Assembly (NCBI RefSeq): GCF_036568665.1
Contig: NZ_DATCSD010000081.1
Location: forward strand, 10,250 to 74,249
Source of the DNA: Ohtaekwangia sp036568665
GTDB taxonomy: Bacteria > Bacteroidota > Bacteroidia > Cytophagales > Cyclobacteriaceae
Direction: 5' to 3'
Length of the DNA: 64,000 nt
The notes beneath the pieces are model-generated. The model was not told the origin of the DNA. It searched no databases and saw only the letters and a program-made list of their open reading frames with translations. This document shows positions 55,600 through 64,000 of this stretch, one piece after another; within the stretch, counting starts at the first letter, position 1; every line of letters begins with the position of its first letter. Both the position numbers and the translations under genes were made by a program.

Positions 55600-55733
55600 A
55601 GAGCGAAAAGCTTAAAGCAGAAAGTAAAAAGCAAAAAGTAAAATACACACCGCTATAAATTTCGGCTTTCTGCCTTGAACTTACAGCTCAGAAATTTTCT
55701 GTGTTATTCCGTGAATTCTGTGGGAAACAAAAA
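55600..55733. repeat. Interspersed intergenic repeat, copy 5
   Basis: AAGCTTAAAGCAGAAAGT, AAAAAGCAAAAAGT, and at the end GTGAATTCTGTGGGAAAC followed by AAA. Between the convergent ends of the REC kinase and SusD. Confidence 0.6.
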
Positions 55734-55757
55734 TGCCGCGATAAAATTACCGCGGCA
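55734..55757 (-). terminator. Rho-independent terminator of the second SusC/D operon
   Basis: TGCCGCG, 10-nt loop, CGCGGCA, followed on the minus strand by TTTTTG; about 30 nt after the SusD stop. The plus strand is followed by CTTTTCT, so it may also end the REC-kinase transcript. Confidence 0.8.
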
Positions 55758-55787
55758 CTTTTCTAAAGTATATATCCCGAAGGAAAA

Positions 55788-57482
55788 TTAATATCCGGGA
55801 TTCTGTACGAGATAACCTGGAATGTTAGAGGCTGCATCGACAGCTGTTTGAGGAAGCGGGAAGATTCTTTTCTGTGGATTAGAATCTGTCTTCTCCGTCC
55901 ATGTACCTTCATATTTACCGAAGCGGATCATATCCGTTCTGCGTACCATTTCCCAATACAATTCGAAGCCACGTTCACGAAACAACAAGTCAAGGTTTAT
56001 ATCTGCCAAAGCCGGTGCCGGTGTTACGGCATTACCATTGCTCGAAGTACGTGCAGCACGAACCGTATTTACATCTGCCAACGCTGCAGTTACATCATTG
56101 CTCTTACGCAACTTGGCTTCTGCACGCATCAGGTATATATCCGCCAAACGCAGCACAATAATATCAGCATCACCGATCTTACGACCATCTGTGGTCTTCT
56201 GGCAAAATTCATATTTCTCCACGCGATAGCCTTTATCGTAATCGCTACCGCCAGAAGTATAATCCACATTCTCTTTGAAGTCTACCGCCAGATCGTTACG
56301 GCTGCGTGACCAGTTATACAGTTTGTCGATCTTGTAAAGACCGTTATCGCATTTCACAAACGCACCGTTTTGTTTGATCAAACCATACTGCTGTCCGCGT
56401 AATATACCACGGTCGATTTTGTAATCAGCCGCTGAGATACATCCTACTGTAGGATCGAGGTTCTTCTGATAGAAACGTGGATCGATATCAGCAGGATCGG
56501 TAGCGCCATACGCATCCGTCCAGCTTTGATAAAAATCGGATGTTATAGCAGGACCATCGGTACCATTCGCGCTCGGTGCATTGGCCAGCGGGTACATATC
56601 GCCTGATATAGAGAAGTATGCCAAACGATTGTGACTGCCCGGTATATCAAAACGCTGATCCAGTGCAAAGATCAATTCCTTGTTGGTGTGATTGTCGTTA
56701 CTGAATACAGAGAAGTAATCAGAAGACAAACTATATTGTCCGGAGTTGATGATCTTATCGCAATACTGAATTGCCTGATCCATATCATCAGCCGTAAAGC
56801 TGAAGTCTGCAGCATAACGGTCGCGGTATACGGCAGAGTTCAAATACAGGCGTGCAAGCAATCCCCACACAGCTGCTTTGGTAAGACGACCCGGACCTGC
56901 TGTTGTTGACAATGAAGGTTCAACCGCCAGCAATTCACTTTTGATATACTCCAGTGCATCTGTTCCGCGCAATACAGTAGAGGTCTCTTGTGGATCTTCT
57001 TTTACGAAGATAAGACCGAAGAGATCCAGCGATACCATCGAGTAGTACGCACGCATACCCCTTGCTTCTGCCAGGTATACATCCTTATTCGCGTCATTTA
57101 CTTCAGGCAAAGTATTGATTGCAGTGATAGAACGCGATACCGCAGTGATAAGCACACTCCAGGTATTTGCCAGGTTCGGATCAGTAGCATTGTATGTATG
57201 CTGATGCATACCTACATATATACCGTTATCACCCCAGTCTTTACCACCACGGAATGGCAGGATTGCTTCATCCGTAGAAATCTCCTGTAACGCAAAGTAA
57301 TTCGTGTGATACAGCAGATTAAACAACGGTGCATATACCGGTGCCAGAATACCATCTGCCACTTGTTTATCCGTAAGACCAGTAGAAGACGTTTCATCCA
57401 ATACTTCTTCATTCAGATCAGTACATCCTTCGATAACAATTATACCGAGGAACAGTAAGAATATATATAGTTTTCTTTTCAT
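55788..57482 (-). CDS. SusD/RagB family outer-membrane lipoprotein
   Basis: 564 residues with lipobox IVIEGC then TDLNEEVLDETSSTGLT. SusD hallmarks: EARGMRAYYSMVSLDLFGLI, PGRLTKAAVWGLLARLYLN, RLADIYLMRAEAKLRKS, VNTVRAARTS and FRERGFELYWEMVRRTDMIRFG. Binds substrate at the surface with the SusC partner 11 nt upstream. Substrate unknown; the phytase at 62991 and the divergent regulator raise the possibility of phosphorylated or inositol-type substrates, but that is inference. Confidence 0.95.
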   Translation of the reverse strand: MKRKLYIFLLFLGIIVIEGCTDLNEEVLDETSSTGLTDKQVADGILAPVYAPLFNLLYHTNYFALQEISTDEAILPFRGGKDWGDNGIYVGMHQHTYNATDPNLANTWSVLITAVSRSITAINTLPEVNDANKDVYLAEARGMRAYYSMVSLDLFGLIFVKEDPQETSTVLRGTDALEYIKSELLAVEPSLSTTAGPGRLTKAAVWGLLARLYLNSAVYRDRYAADFSFTADDMDQAIQYCDKIINSGQYSLSSDYFSVFSNDNHTNKELIFALDQRFDIPGSHNRLAYFSISGDMYPLANAPSANGTDGPAITSDFYQSWTDAYGATDPADIDPRFYQKNLDPTVGCISAADYKIDRGILRGQQYGLIKQNGAFVKCDNGLYKIDKLYNWSRSRNDLAVDFKENVDYTSGGSDYDKGYRVEKYEFCQKTTDGRKIGDADIIVLRLADIYLMRAEAKLRKSNDVTAALADVNTVRAARTSSNGNAVTPAPALADINLDLLFRERGFELYWEMVRRTDMIRFGKYEGTWTEKTDSNPQKRIFPLPQTAVDAASNIPGYLVQNPGY

Positions 57483-57493
57483 GGATCAAGCTG

Positions 57494-60400
57494 TTAAAAT
57501 GTAACATTCAGTCCGAACAGGATAGTTCTGGCTTTCGGGTAACTCAGGTAATCGATACCCAGTGAAGTTGTACCGGCAGAAGATGAGTTGAAAGTAGAAC
57601 GGTCTGTGTTCACTTCCGGATCATAACCTTTATACTTTGTGATCACGAACAGGTTCTGACCTGTAACAGAAAAACGCAGTGCGGATACCCACTTATCTAT
57701 ATGTAGCATGGAAGGGCTGAAGGTATAGCCAAGTGTCAGGTTGTTCAGACGCAAAAATGCTCCGCTCTCCAGGTAACGTGATGATACCGGCTTAGGGTTC
57801 GATATACTTTCTGTAGGATACTTTACTGCTTCCGGGGTAGTGTTCACGCCATTGGCAATGTTGTTTTTGTAGAAGTTCGCGTTAGCTGTGTTGTTAAACA
57901 CTTTGTTACCGGATACACCATTGAAGTTGGCCGTAAGATCAAATCCTTTGAAACCAACACCAGCGTTAAAGTTATAGAGTACTGTTGGCAGTGCGCTTCC
58001 CAGTTTCACGCGGTCTTTATCCGTTATGTTTCCATCACCATCCAGGTCAGTATAAACACCATCACCTGTTTCATCTATACCGATAAACTGGCGCAAAAAG
58101 AACGTACCAATAGGCTCACCGTTGATATAGCCGTTTACGGTTGTTCCGGTAATACCCGAACCAACGGCAGTACCGGAAGTAATTACCGAGTATGGCGATC
58201 CGCTCACGCGGTTATGAATAAAAGTAACATTACCACCTACGTTGAACGTAAAGGTGTTGTTTCCTCTATATTGATAGTTCAATGCCACTTCAACACCGGC
58301 ATTTTTAATTTTCATATCCTTCACGTTCGTCCACGTAGTAGAGGCAGGCTGAATTGGGTCAGCAGGGAAAACCTCCAACAGAATGTTGCTGGATACTTTA
58401 TTGAAGTAATCTACGGAACCGGTCAGTGCACCACCGAGGAATCCGAAATCAAGACCTACGTTAGTCTGTGTAGAAACTTCCCATTGCAGGTCAGGGTTTG
58501 CCAAACGCACATACGTTGTACCGGCAGGGTATACATTGGTGTTATCCAATGGATAGGTAGTACCGGCAGCAATCTGCGATGTAAACAACGCCTGGGTATA
58601 TTTAGGAGGTATCTCCTGGTTACCGGTTTTTCCCCAGCCAGCGCGCAGCTTCAGGTTACTGATCGGCAAGCTCTTCATGAACTCTTCTTCGGTAAGTCTC
58701 CAGCCCAAAGAGAATGAAGGGAATGTACCATACTTGTTGTTAGCACCGAACTTCGAAGAACCATCGGCGCGAACCGTTGCTGTTACCAGGTATCTATCGT
58801 TGAACGCATAATTTACTCTTCCGAAGAAAGATTGCAGCTCATTCTTTACAGCCGTACCTGTAGGCTTGTTAAGAGCAAGCGTGAGGTCCTGACCAAGCCC
58901 CGGGTTATAGCGTGGATCTATATTCGATATGGCAAACTTATTTATACTATACGAACGCTCCTGTATGAAGAACTTCTGGTATGAATGACCCGCCAATACA
59001 GAGAAGTTATGCACTCCTTTAGTAGCTGTATACGTCAGGTAGTTTTCGATCAGGCTATTGGTATTGGTTTTATAAGTCGTTGTAAGAGAACCATCCTGTG
59101 CAGGGATCAGACTTGGAAATGATACCTGGTCGCGAACCGAATTGGAATTGTCTATACCATAATTCAACTTATATACCAGTCCTTTTATAATCTCAAACGA
59201 AGGAGATATATTTCCTACAATACGGTTAATGGTAGTAATATCTTCCGAAAGTTGCAGCGCGCGCAACGGGTTCAAACCATTTGCATATTTATAGGGAGCA
59301 CCGGTAGAATCGTACGCAGGCAAAGTAGGATTTGCAGTAAGTGCAGAACCTAATATAGAGATGGAAGCACCATTGTTACCTTCTGACGGAGGACGTACGT
59401 TGGTAGTACTCGATGCACTCAGGTTCAGGTCGATATTTAAACGGTCATTGATTAATTTTTGTGTAACATTAATACGACCATTGTAACGCTTCATGCTGCT
59501 GTTCAGAAGGATACCTTCCTGGTTCATCATACCCAACGATGCATAGTATGAAAGTTTATCAGCACCACCGCTCAACGCGATGTTATGATTTTTTGTGATC
59601 GCTGTACGGCTGATCTCTTTTTGCCAGTCTGTATTAGCACCACCGTCAACAAGTTTACCACCGAGGGAAGTTACCTGCTCACGATATTCGTCAGCAGAGA
59701 ATACATCTATAGGGCGAGCCATTTTAGATATACCTACGCTACCGGAATAGGTAAGCGATGAACGACCAGCTTTACCACGCTTGGTAGTGATAAGTATTAC
59801 ACCGTTAGCACCGCGTGCACCATATATAGCCGTAGCCGAAGCATCTTTCAATACATCGATCGACTCTATATCCTGCGGGTTGATGAAGTTGAGCGGGTTA
59901 GTAGAACCACCGGTTGATGAGTTGTCCAGTGCAAGTCCGTCTACAACAAACAACGGAGTACTGCCGGTACGCACACCACCGGGTCCGCGGATGGTAATAG
60001 ATTGCAAACCACCAGGTTCACCACTGGCAGACGTAACATTTACACCGGCAACTTTACCTTGCACCAGTTGCTCAGGCGAGTTGATGATACCACGGTTGAA
60101 CTCTTCACTCTTTACAGAAGTCATGGCACCGGTAACATCTTTTTTCTCCTGTGTACCGTAACCCACCACGATTACTTCCGAAAGTGTAGAAGCATCGCTG
60201 ACCATCTGTACGTTGACCTCCGACTGGGTACCTACCACTATATTTTGTGACAGCATCCCGACGAAGCTGAATACCAATACAGATTGATTGGAAGAAAGAC
60301 GAAGTGTATAGCGACCATCAGCGTCTGTTACGGCACCATTGGTAGTGCCTTTTTCCAATACGTTCACACCAGGAAGAGCAGCACCGGTATCGTCTGTTAC

Positions 60401-60565
60401 TTTACCAGACACTACAACGGACTGGATAGACGCAGATGTAGCAGATGCCAGCACGTGCAGCGGTGTTGTGCCGGCCAGCAGTATACTAAGAATTATAACG
60501 AAAAGCCTTTTATACCCCAGCGGGAGAAGACTCTTTCGTAAATTAACCAGATAGATTTTTTGCAT
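57494..60565 (-). CDS. SusC/RagA family TonB-linked outer-membrane protein
   Basis: 1023 residues. Signal region MQKIYLVNLRKSLLP onward, carboxypeptidase-like domain (about 50-125, VVSGKVTDDTGAALPGVNV), TonB-box-like VIVVGYGTQEKKDVTGA, plug (LVQGKVAGVNVTSASGEPGG, IDVLKDASATAIYGARG, NGVILITTKRGK) and a barrel ending FGLNVTF, with terminal Phe. All are textbook SusC features. Two palindromes lie upstream between this gene and the divergent TPR regulator. Confidence 0.96.
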   Translation of the reverse strand: MQKIYLVNLRKSLLPLGYKRLFVIILSILLAGTTPLHVLASATSASIQSVVVSGKVTDDTGAALPGVNVLEKGTTNGAVTDADGRYTLRLSSNQSVLVFSFVGMLSQNIVVGTQSEVNVQMVSDASTLSEVIVVGYGTQEKKDVTGAMTSVKSEEFNRGIINSPEQLVQGKVAGVNVTSASGEPGGLQSITIRGPGGVRTGSTPLFVVDGLALDNSSTGGSTNPLNFINPQDIESIDVLKDASATAIYGARGANGVILITTKRGKAGRSSLTYSGSVGISKMARPIDVFSADEYREQVTSLGGKLVDGGANTDWQKEISRTAITKNHNIALSGGADKLSYYASLGMMNQEGILLNSSMKRYNGRINVTQKLINDRLNIDLNLSASSTTNVRPPSEGNNGASISILGSALTANPTLPAYDSTGAPYKYANGLNPLRALQLSEDITTINRIVGNISPSFEIIKGLVYKLNYGIDNSNSVRDQVSFPSLIPAQDGSLTTTYKTNTNSLIENYLTYTATKGVHNFSVLAGHSYQKFFIQERSYSINKFAISNIDPRYNPGLGQDLTLALNKPTGTAVKNELQSFFGRVNYAFNDRYLVTATVRADGSSKFGANNKYGTFPSFSLGWRLTEEEFMKSLPISNLKLRAGWGKTGNQEIPPKYTQALFTSQIAAGTTYPLDNTNVYPAGTTYVRLANPDLQWEVSTQTNVGLDFGFLGGALTGSVDYFNKVSSNILLEVFPADPIQPASTTWTNVKDMKIKNAGVEVALNYQYRGNNTFTFNVGGNVTFIHNRVSGSPYSVITSGTAVGSGITGTTVNGYINGEPIGTFFLRQFIGIDETGDGVYTDLDGDGNITDKDRVKLGSALPTVLYNFNAGVGFKGFDLTANFNGVSGNKVFNNTANANFYKNNIANGVNTTPEAVKYPTESISNPKPVSSRYLESGAFLRLNNLTLGYTFSPSMLHIDKWVSALRFSVTGQNLFVITKYKGYDPEVNTDRSTFNSSSAGTTSLGIDYLSYPKARTILFGLNVTF

Positions 60566-60636
60566 AGGCGTTTAGTTTATAGATGTGAGATATGAAATAA
60601 GTTAGGTTACATATAGTCAGGTTATGGGCTCCTGAA

Positions 60637-60650
60637 ATTTGGCGCCAAAT
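60637..60650. promoter_or_regulatory. Palindrome upstream of SusC
   Basis: ATTTGGCGCCAAAT, a perfect 14-bp palindrome, 72 nt before the SusC start. Candidate operator. Confidence 0.5.
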
Positions 60651-60704
60651 AACCACTTCAGAATGGTGTACGTTGAATCGAATTGTTACCGTTGTATTAA
60701 GTTC

Positions 60705-60720
60705 ACGAAAGCGCTTTCGT
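60705..60720. promoter_or_regulatory. LacI-like operator palindrome in the SusC/TPR-regulator intergenic region
   Basis: ACGAAAGCGCTTTCGT, a perfect 16-bp palindrome with a central CG, the general form of LacI/GalR-family operators. It is 140 nt from the SusC start and 279 nt from the divergent TPR-HTH gene. No LacI-type gene lies in the window. The 433-bp gap 60566-60998 holds nothing else clear except TATATA-rich stretches. Confidence 0.55.
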
Positions 60721-60998
60721 ACGTTTACACATGTACTCTACCCGCAGAAGGTATATATACTTTCGCACACTCCGGCTGTAGCGATCCGCTCCAAAATAAA
60801 AACTTTCGGTATACTATACGGCACTATCGGTATCGATTTAACATAAACCAGTATGTGATTTACCACCCCTTGCCAACAACAACATCGATTCTATACAGCA
60901 CTCCGTTCAGCACACGACAGAACCATGTGCACGCCTCTTAAACGATCTATTGCTTCCAGGTAAAGGAACTGAAAAGTAGCCAGCTCCATCATAACATT

Positions 60999-62720
60999 AT
61001 GATAAAGTTAAGGAAATATTGGGTTTATACTTTTGCAAGTCTATCAAATTTACTGACTGTGAAATTCAGTTTTCAACGCTTCTCCTTTCTCTTCTTACCC
61101 GGATGCTTTACGATCGTTCTCGCTTACGGTCAACACAATACAATTACCACGGCTGACACTTATACTATAGAGATCGACAGCCTTTGCCTGCGTGCGGAAC
61201 GAAAATTATTTACGTATCCTGACTCTGCCTTTGTACTGGCACAGGAAGCGTTACGAAAAGCGCAAACCCGCAACTATATCCTTGGCACAGCCAACAGCCA
61301 TCACGTTGTAGGCGAAGTTTTTTTTCACCAGGGGTTTTACTACGAAGCACTCAATCATCTGCAACAGGCCGAGAATATATATGAAACGACTAACAACCGG
61401 GAAGAGCTGGCGCAAAATCTCAACCAGCTGGGTCTGGTATACTATCACCTGCGGCAACCCGATGTAGCTTTTGAAAAACATCGCAAGGCATTACAATTAT
61501 ATGAAGCAGTACATGATCTGAAAGGTGTAGCCTATACCAATGGCTGCATCGGCCGGCTCTATGAAAAGAAACAATCGTATAGCGAAGCACTCGCCTTCCA
61601 GCAGAAAGCGCTCGACTGGTATGAAAAAGTAAGTGACTTGCGTGGCACGGCCACTATCCTTGAAAATATAGGGAGTATCTACGAAGACCTCAGTCAATAC
61701 GATACTGCGCGGAGTTACTTTCTTCGTTCACTTGAACTCAATGAACTGACGCGCGATAGTTTATCGATGATCGTTAACCTGAACAACCTGGCCGATGTAT
61801 ACCGCAAAACCGGCAAGAACGATCCGGCTATAGTTTTCTCTACCAAAGCTTTACAACTGGCATTGCGGCTCAACGATAAATACCAGGTAACAAGTGCCTA
61901 TAAAGATCTGAGCAAAGTATATAATCAGGCAGGGCATTACCGGGAAGCATACGATAACCTGGAGAAAGGCCGCACCCTATACGAAGAAATTTATGGCGAA
62001 GAAACCCGAAGACAGGTTGCTTTGCTGCAAACACTTTTTGAACTGGAGCGCAAGAACAGCGAGATACGTGTACTCGAAAGCGACCGGCAACTAAACTCGG
62101 TAGTAAAGATCTCGCTCATCTCCGGTATAATTCTATTGGTATCATTGGCCGCTGCTATCATTAGTCGGCAGCGATTAAAGATCCGGCAAGACAAAGAGAT
62201 CATCGAGTTGAAAGAGTCCCAACAAAAACTGATGCAGGCCGAGTTGGAGAATGCGCACCTGCATGAACAGCAACTGCAGCACGAACTCGAAAATAAATCG
62301 AAGTCGCTTACAGCCCACACGTTGCACATCATCAGCAAAAACAAAATGATGGAAGACATCCGCACCAAATTACAGGAGGCACATCAGGATGATTTCAAGG
62401 ATCAACGGAAGAAGATCACGAACCTTATAAAACTGATCGACCACAACTTTGTGCAGGATAAAGACTGGGATGACTTTCGCAGCATCTTCGAACAGGTGCA
62501 CCAGCACTTCTTTGATCAGTTACAAAAAGTATCGGCAGACCTGACCTCGGCCGACATCCGCTTGTCGGCCCTCATCCGACTCAACCTTCCTTCCAAAGAC
62601 ATCGCCACCATTCTCGGCATTTCTCCTGACAGTCTCCGGATATCGCGCTACCGACTGCGCAAAAAACTGAGGCTAAACCAGGGCGATAGTCTCACCAATT
62701 TCATTCTCAACATCGGGTAA
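60999..62720 (+). CDS. Membrane-bound TPR protein with C-terminal helix-turn-helix
   Basis: 573 residues. An N-terminal hydrophobic segment (about 28-43, ending LAYGQ), then about six tetratricopeptide repeats (about 60-360, for example QNLNQLGLVYYHLRQPDVAF and GCIGRLYEKKQSYSEALAFQ), one TM (about 368-388, SLISGIILLVSLAAAII), a coiled coil (about 395-450) and a LuxR-type HTH (about 520-570, SADIRLSALIRLNLPSKDIA, then ISPDSLRISRYRLRKKL). Bacteroidota have many such periplasmic-TPR/cytoplasmic-HTH proteins, usually thought to control nearby genes. Divergent from SusC, so it is the probable regulator. Confidence 0.87.
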   Translation: MIKLRKYWVYTFASLSNLLTVKFSFQRFSFLFLPGCFTIVLAYGQHNTITTADTYTIEIDSLCLRAERKLFTYPDSAFVLAQEALRKAQTRNYILGTANSHHVVGEVFFHQGFYYEALNHLQQAENIYETTNNREELAQNLNQLGLVYYHLRQPDVAFEKHRKALQLYEAVHDLKGVAYTNGCIGRLYEKKQSYSEALAFQQKALDWYEKVSDLRGTATILENIGSIYEDLSQYDTARSYFLRSLELNELTRDSLSMIVNLNNLADVYRKTGKNDPAIVFSTKALQLALRLNDKYQVTSAYKDLSKVYNQAGHYREAYDNLEKGRTLYEEIYGEETRRQVALLQTLFELERKNSEIRVLESDRQLNSVVKISLISGIILLVSLAAAIISRQRLKIRQDKEIIELKESQQKLMQAELENAHLHEQQLQHELENKSKSLTAHTLHIISKNKMMEDIRTKLQEAHQDDFKDQRKKITNLIKLIDHNFVQDKDWDDFRSIFEQVHQHFFDQLQKVSADLTSADIRLSALIRLNLPSKDIATILGISPDSLRISRYRLRKKLRLNQGDSLTNFILNIG

Positions 62721-62924
62721 ATCTCACCGAAAACGCTACACGGTTTTATAGCACCACATGGGTGCCTGTATACGCTTCGTTTGGGAGTAATGATTATTTA
62801 ACCTCTGGTTAATATATAGTATATATCTGACGAGCAACACGTTAACCACATTTATTCAAAAGTTGTTGCCTGCTTGTTAACGCCCCTAAAAAGCATTGTT
62901 GCCTTTTTGATAATGACTTTTGGT

Positions 62925-62955
62925 TGCCTTTCGCTGCCCTGAAGCTCTAATCTTG
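62925..62955 (+). promoter_or_regulatory. Candidate Bacteroidota promoter of the phytase gene
   Basis: TTG (62925-62927) and TAATCTTG (62948-62955) are 20 nt apart and resemble the TTG/TAnnTTTG consensus with one mismatch, 36 nt before the start. The word GTTGCCT occurs three times around it (62865, 62898, 62923). The rest of 62721-62990 shows no other clear signal. Confidence 0.5.
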
Positions 62956-62990
62956 TACCGCGCTTTACAAGCATTAGAAACTAAAAACAC

Positions 62991-64000
62991 ATGAAGCACA
63001 CAACACCCATTTATAGCGTACTTTTCCTGGCATTGCTGAACCAGGCATGCACACAAACTACTGGAAAAACCGAGAGCAAACCTACCGACTCTACCGTACT
63101 TCAACCGGTAGCCTACGCTCACCCTGCCGAAACCATCAGGCCAACCGTTGTAACAGACTCGGTTCAATTTGATACCGATGATCCGGCTATCTGGATCAAC
63201 CCGACCGACACCGCGCAAAGCCTTATTATCGGAACCGATAAAGACGAGAACGGTGGCCTCTATGTATTTGACCTGCACGGAAAGATCATTCCCGGTAAAT
63301 CGATAAAAGGATTAAAACGTCCGGATAATGTTGATATAGAATATGGCCTTACACTGCATGGCAAGCCAACCGATATAGCCGTTACTACCGAACGTATTAC
63401 CCATAAACTTCGCATCTATAGTCTGCCGGAGATGAAGCCGGTTGATAAAGGCGGTATACATGTATTTGAAGGTGAAACCACTCCCCTCTTCCGCGACCTG
63501 ATGGGCATTGCACTCTATAAAGATGCTGATACCCAAACTATATATGCAGTAGTAGGAAGAAAGAGCGGCCCGACCGATGGTTCTTACCTCTGGCAATATA
63601 AACTGGAAGACGATGGCACCGGCTCGGTAAAAGCTACGCTCGTACGCAAGTTCGGTAAATATAGCGGTAAGAAAGAAATTGAATCTATAGCAGTAGACGA
63701 TGAGCTGGGCTATATATACTACTCTGATGAAGGAATCGGAGTACGCAAGTACTATGCCGATCCTGCCAAAGGAAATGATGAGCTCGCCCTGTTTGCCACA
63801 CAAGGTTTTTCACAAGATCATGAAGGTATCTCCATCTACAATGCCGGAAATGGCAAAGGCTATATATTGGTGTCAGATCAGCAAGCCAACCAGTTCTTTA
63901 TCTATACCCGTGAAGGCCGTGCACAAAATCCGCACGACCATCAGCTGAAAAAAGTGGTGAAAGTATCTGCGCAGGAAAGCGATGGCTCGGATGTTACCAG
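62991..64000 (+). CDS. Beta-propeller phytase, lipoprotein (3' end outside the window)
   Basis: 336 residues visible. Lipoprotein signal MKHTTPIYSVLFLALLNQAC. Motifs of 3-phytases of the beta-propeller class: DTDDPAIWINPTDTAQS, IIGTDKDENGGLYVFDLHGK, NVDIEYGL, DLMGIALYKD, KEIESIAVDDELGYIYYSDE and DHEGISIYN. The acidic residues that bind calcium in this class are visible as DDPAIW, EYGL and DELGYIYYSDE. It releases phosphate from phytate outside the cytoplasm. The gene follows the TPR-HTH gene in the same direction with a 270-nt gap holding its own candidate promoter. Confidence 0.92.
   Translation, partial: MKHTTPIYSVLFLALLNQACTQTTGKTESKPTDSTVLQPVAYAHPAETIRPTVVTDSVQFDTDDPAIWINPTDTAQSLIIGTDKDENGGLYVFDLHGKIIPGKSIKGLKRPDNVDIEYGLTLHGKPTDIAVTTERITHKLRIYSLPEMKPVDKGGIHVFEGETTPLFRDLMGIALYKDADTQTIYAVVGRKSGPTDGSYLWQYKLEDDGTGSVKATLVRKFGKYSGKKEIESIAVDDELGYIYYSDEGIGVRKYYADPAKGNDELALFATQGFSQDHEGISIYNAGNGKGYILVSDQQANQFFIYTREGRAQNPHDHQLKKVVKVSAQESDGSDVT

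Noticed and set aside
1..64000. The many TATATA runs as individual promoters or AT-rich origins
   Set aside because: They occur evenly inside genes as part of codon usage, so they carry no positional meaning on their own.

Overview
The window reads as chromosomal DNA of a Bacteroidota bacterium, most likely order Cytophagales (an inference, not a placement by search). The grounds are two SusC/SusD pairs, lipoproteins with Bacteroidota-type lipoboxes, start codons preceded by A/T-rich leaders instead of strong Shine-Dalgarno sites, many GAF/PAS histidine kinases with the 'SHDLRAPL' H-box, TPR and Y_Y_Y-type sensors, and candidate promoters of the TTG / TAnnTTTG type. I saw no rRNA, tRNA, CRISPR array, phage or insertion sequence.

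Layout. 1-7.65 kb (minus strand): a tightly overlapping operon for glucan and trehalose metabolism (glycogen-synthase-like glycosyltransferase, GH57 amylase, TreX/GlgX debranching enzyme, TreZ, and TreY running off the left edge). 7.9-11.2 kb: surE, a YegS-like lipid kinase, a small SpoIIAA-like protein and a quinone oxidoreductase. 11.6-15.6 kb (plus): TonB-dependent receptor, YfiR-like protein and a GAF histidine kinase. 15.6-22.5 kb (minus): a second YfiR-like gene followed by SusC, SusD and a surface-glycan-binding lipoprotein gene that carries an in-frame stop. 22.9-32.7 kb (minus): sensor-like proteins that all lack a kinase ATPase domain, interleaved with four small SpoIIAA-like proteins. 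33.1-37.3 kb (plus): a PAS histidine kinase, an Rcp1-like response regulator and a double-receiver kinase. 37.4-47.0 kb (minus): seven co-directional signalling genes with all the parts of a phosphorelay (periplasmic-binding-protein kinase, receiver, LuxR-type regulator, GAF protein, kinase, HPt, hybrid kinase). 47.4-55.6 kb: NHL-repeat lipoprotein, small membrane protein, GH95 fucosidase, pirin, and two kinases transcribed divergently. 55.8-64 kb: a second SusC/SusD pair, a divergent membrane TPR-HTH regulator, and a beta-propeller phytase cut by the right edge.

How the parts work together. The left end makes and trims alpha-glucan and turns it into trehalose by the TreX/TreZ/TreY route. Two outer-membrane uptake systems import oligomers; the second sits beside a phytase. 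Most of the rest is sensing and phosphorelay machinery.

The observations most worth following are: (1) a homologous leader of about 60-75 nt upstream of three consecutive phosphorelay genes; (2) the cluster of kinase-less sensors and SpoIIAA-like proteins; (3) YfiR-like proteins paired with outer-membrane receptors in two places; (4) the nonsense codon in the glycan-binding gene; and (5) a preference for TATA within codon pairs. Domain names come from reading motifs by eye. No database search or structure prediction was run.
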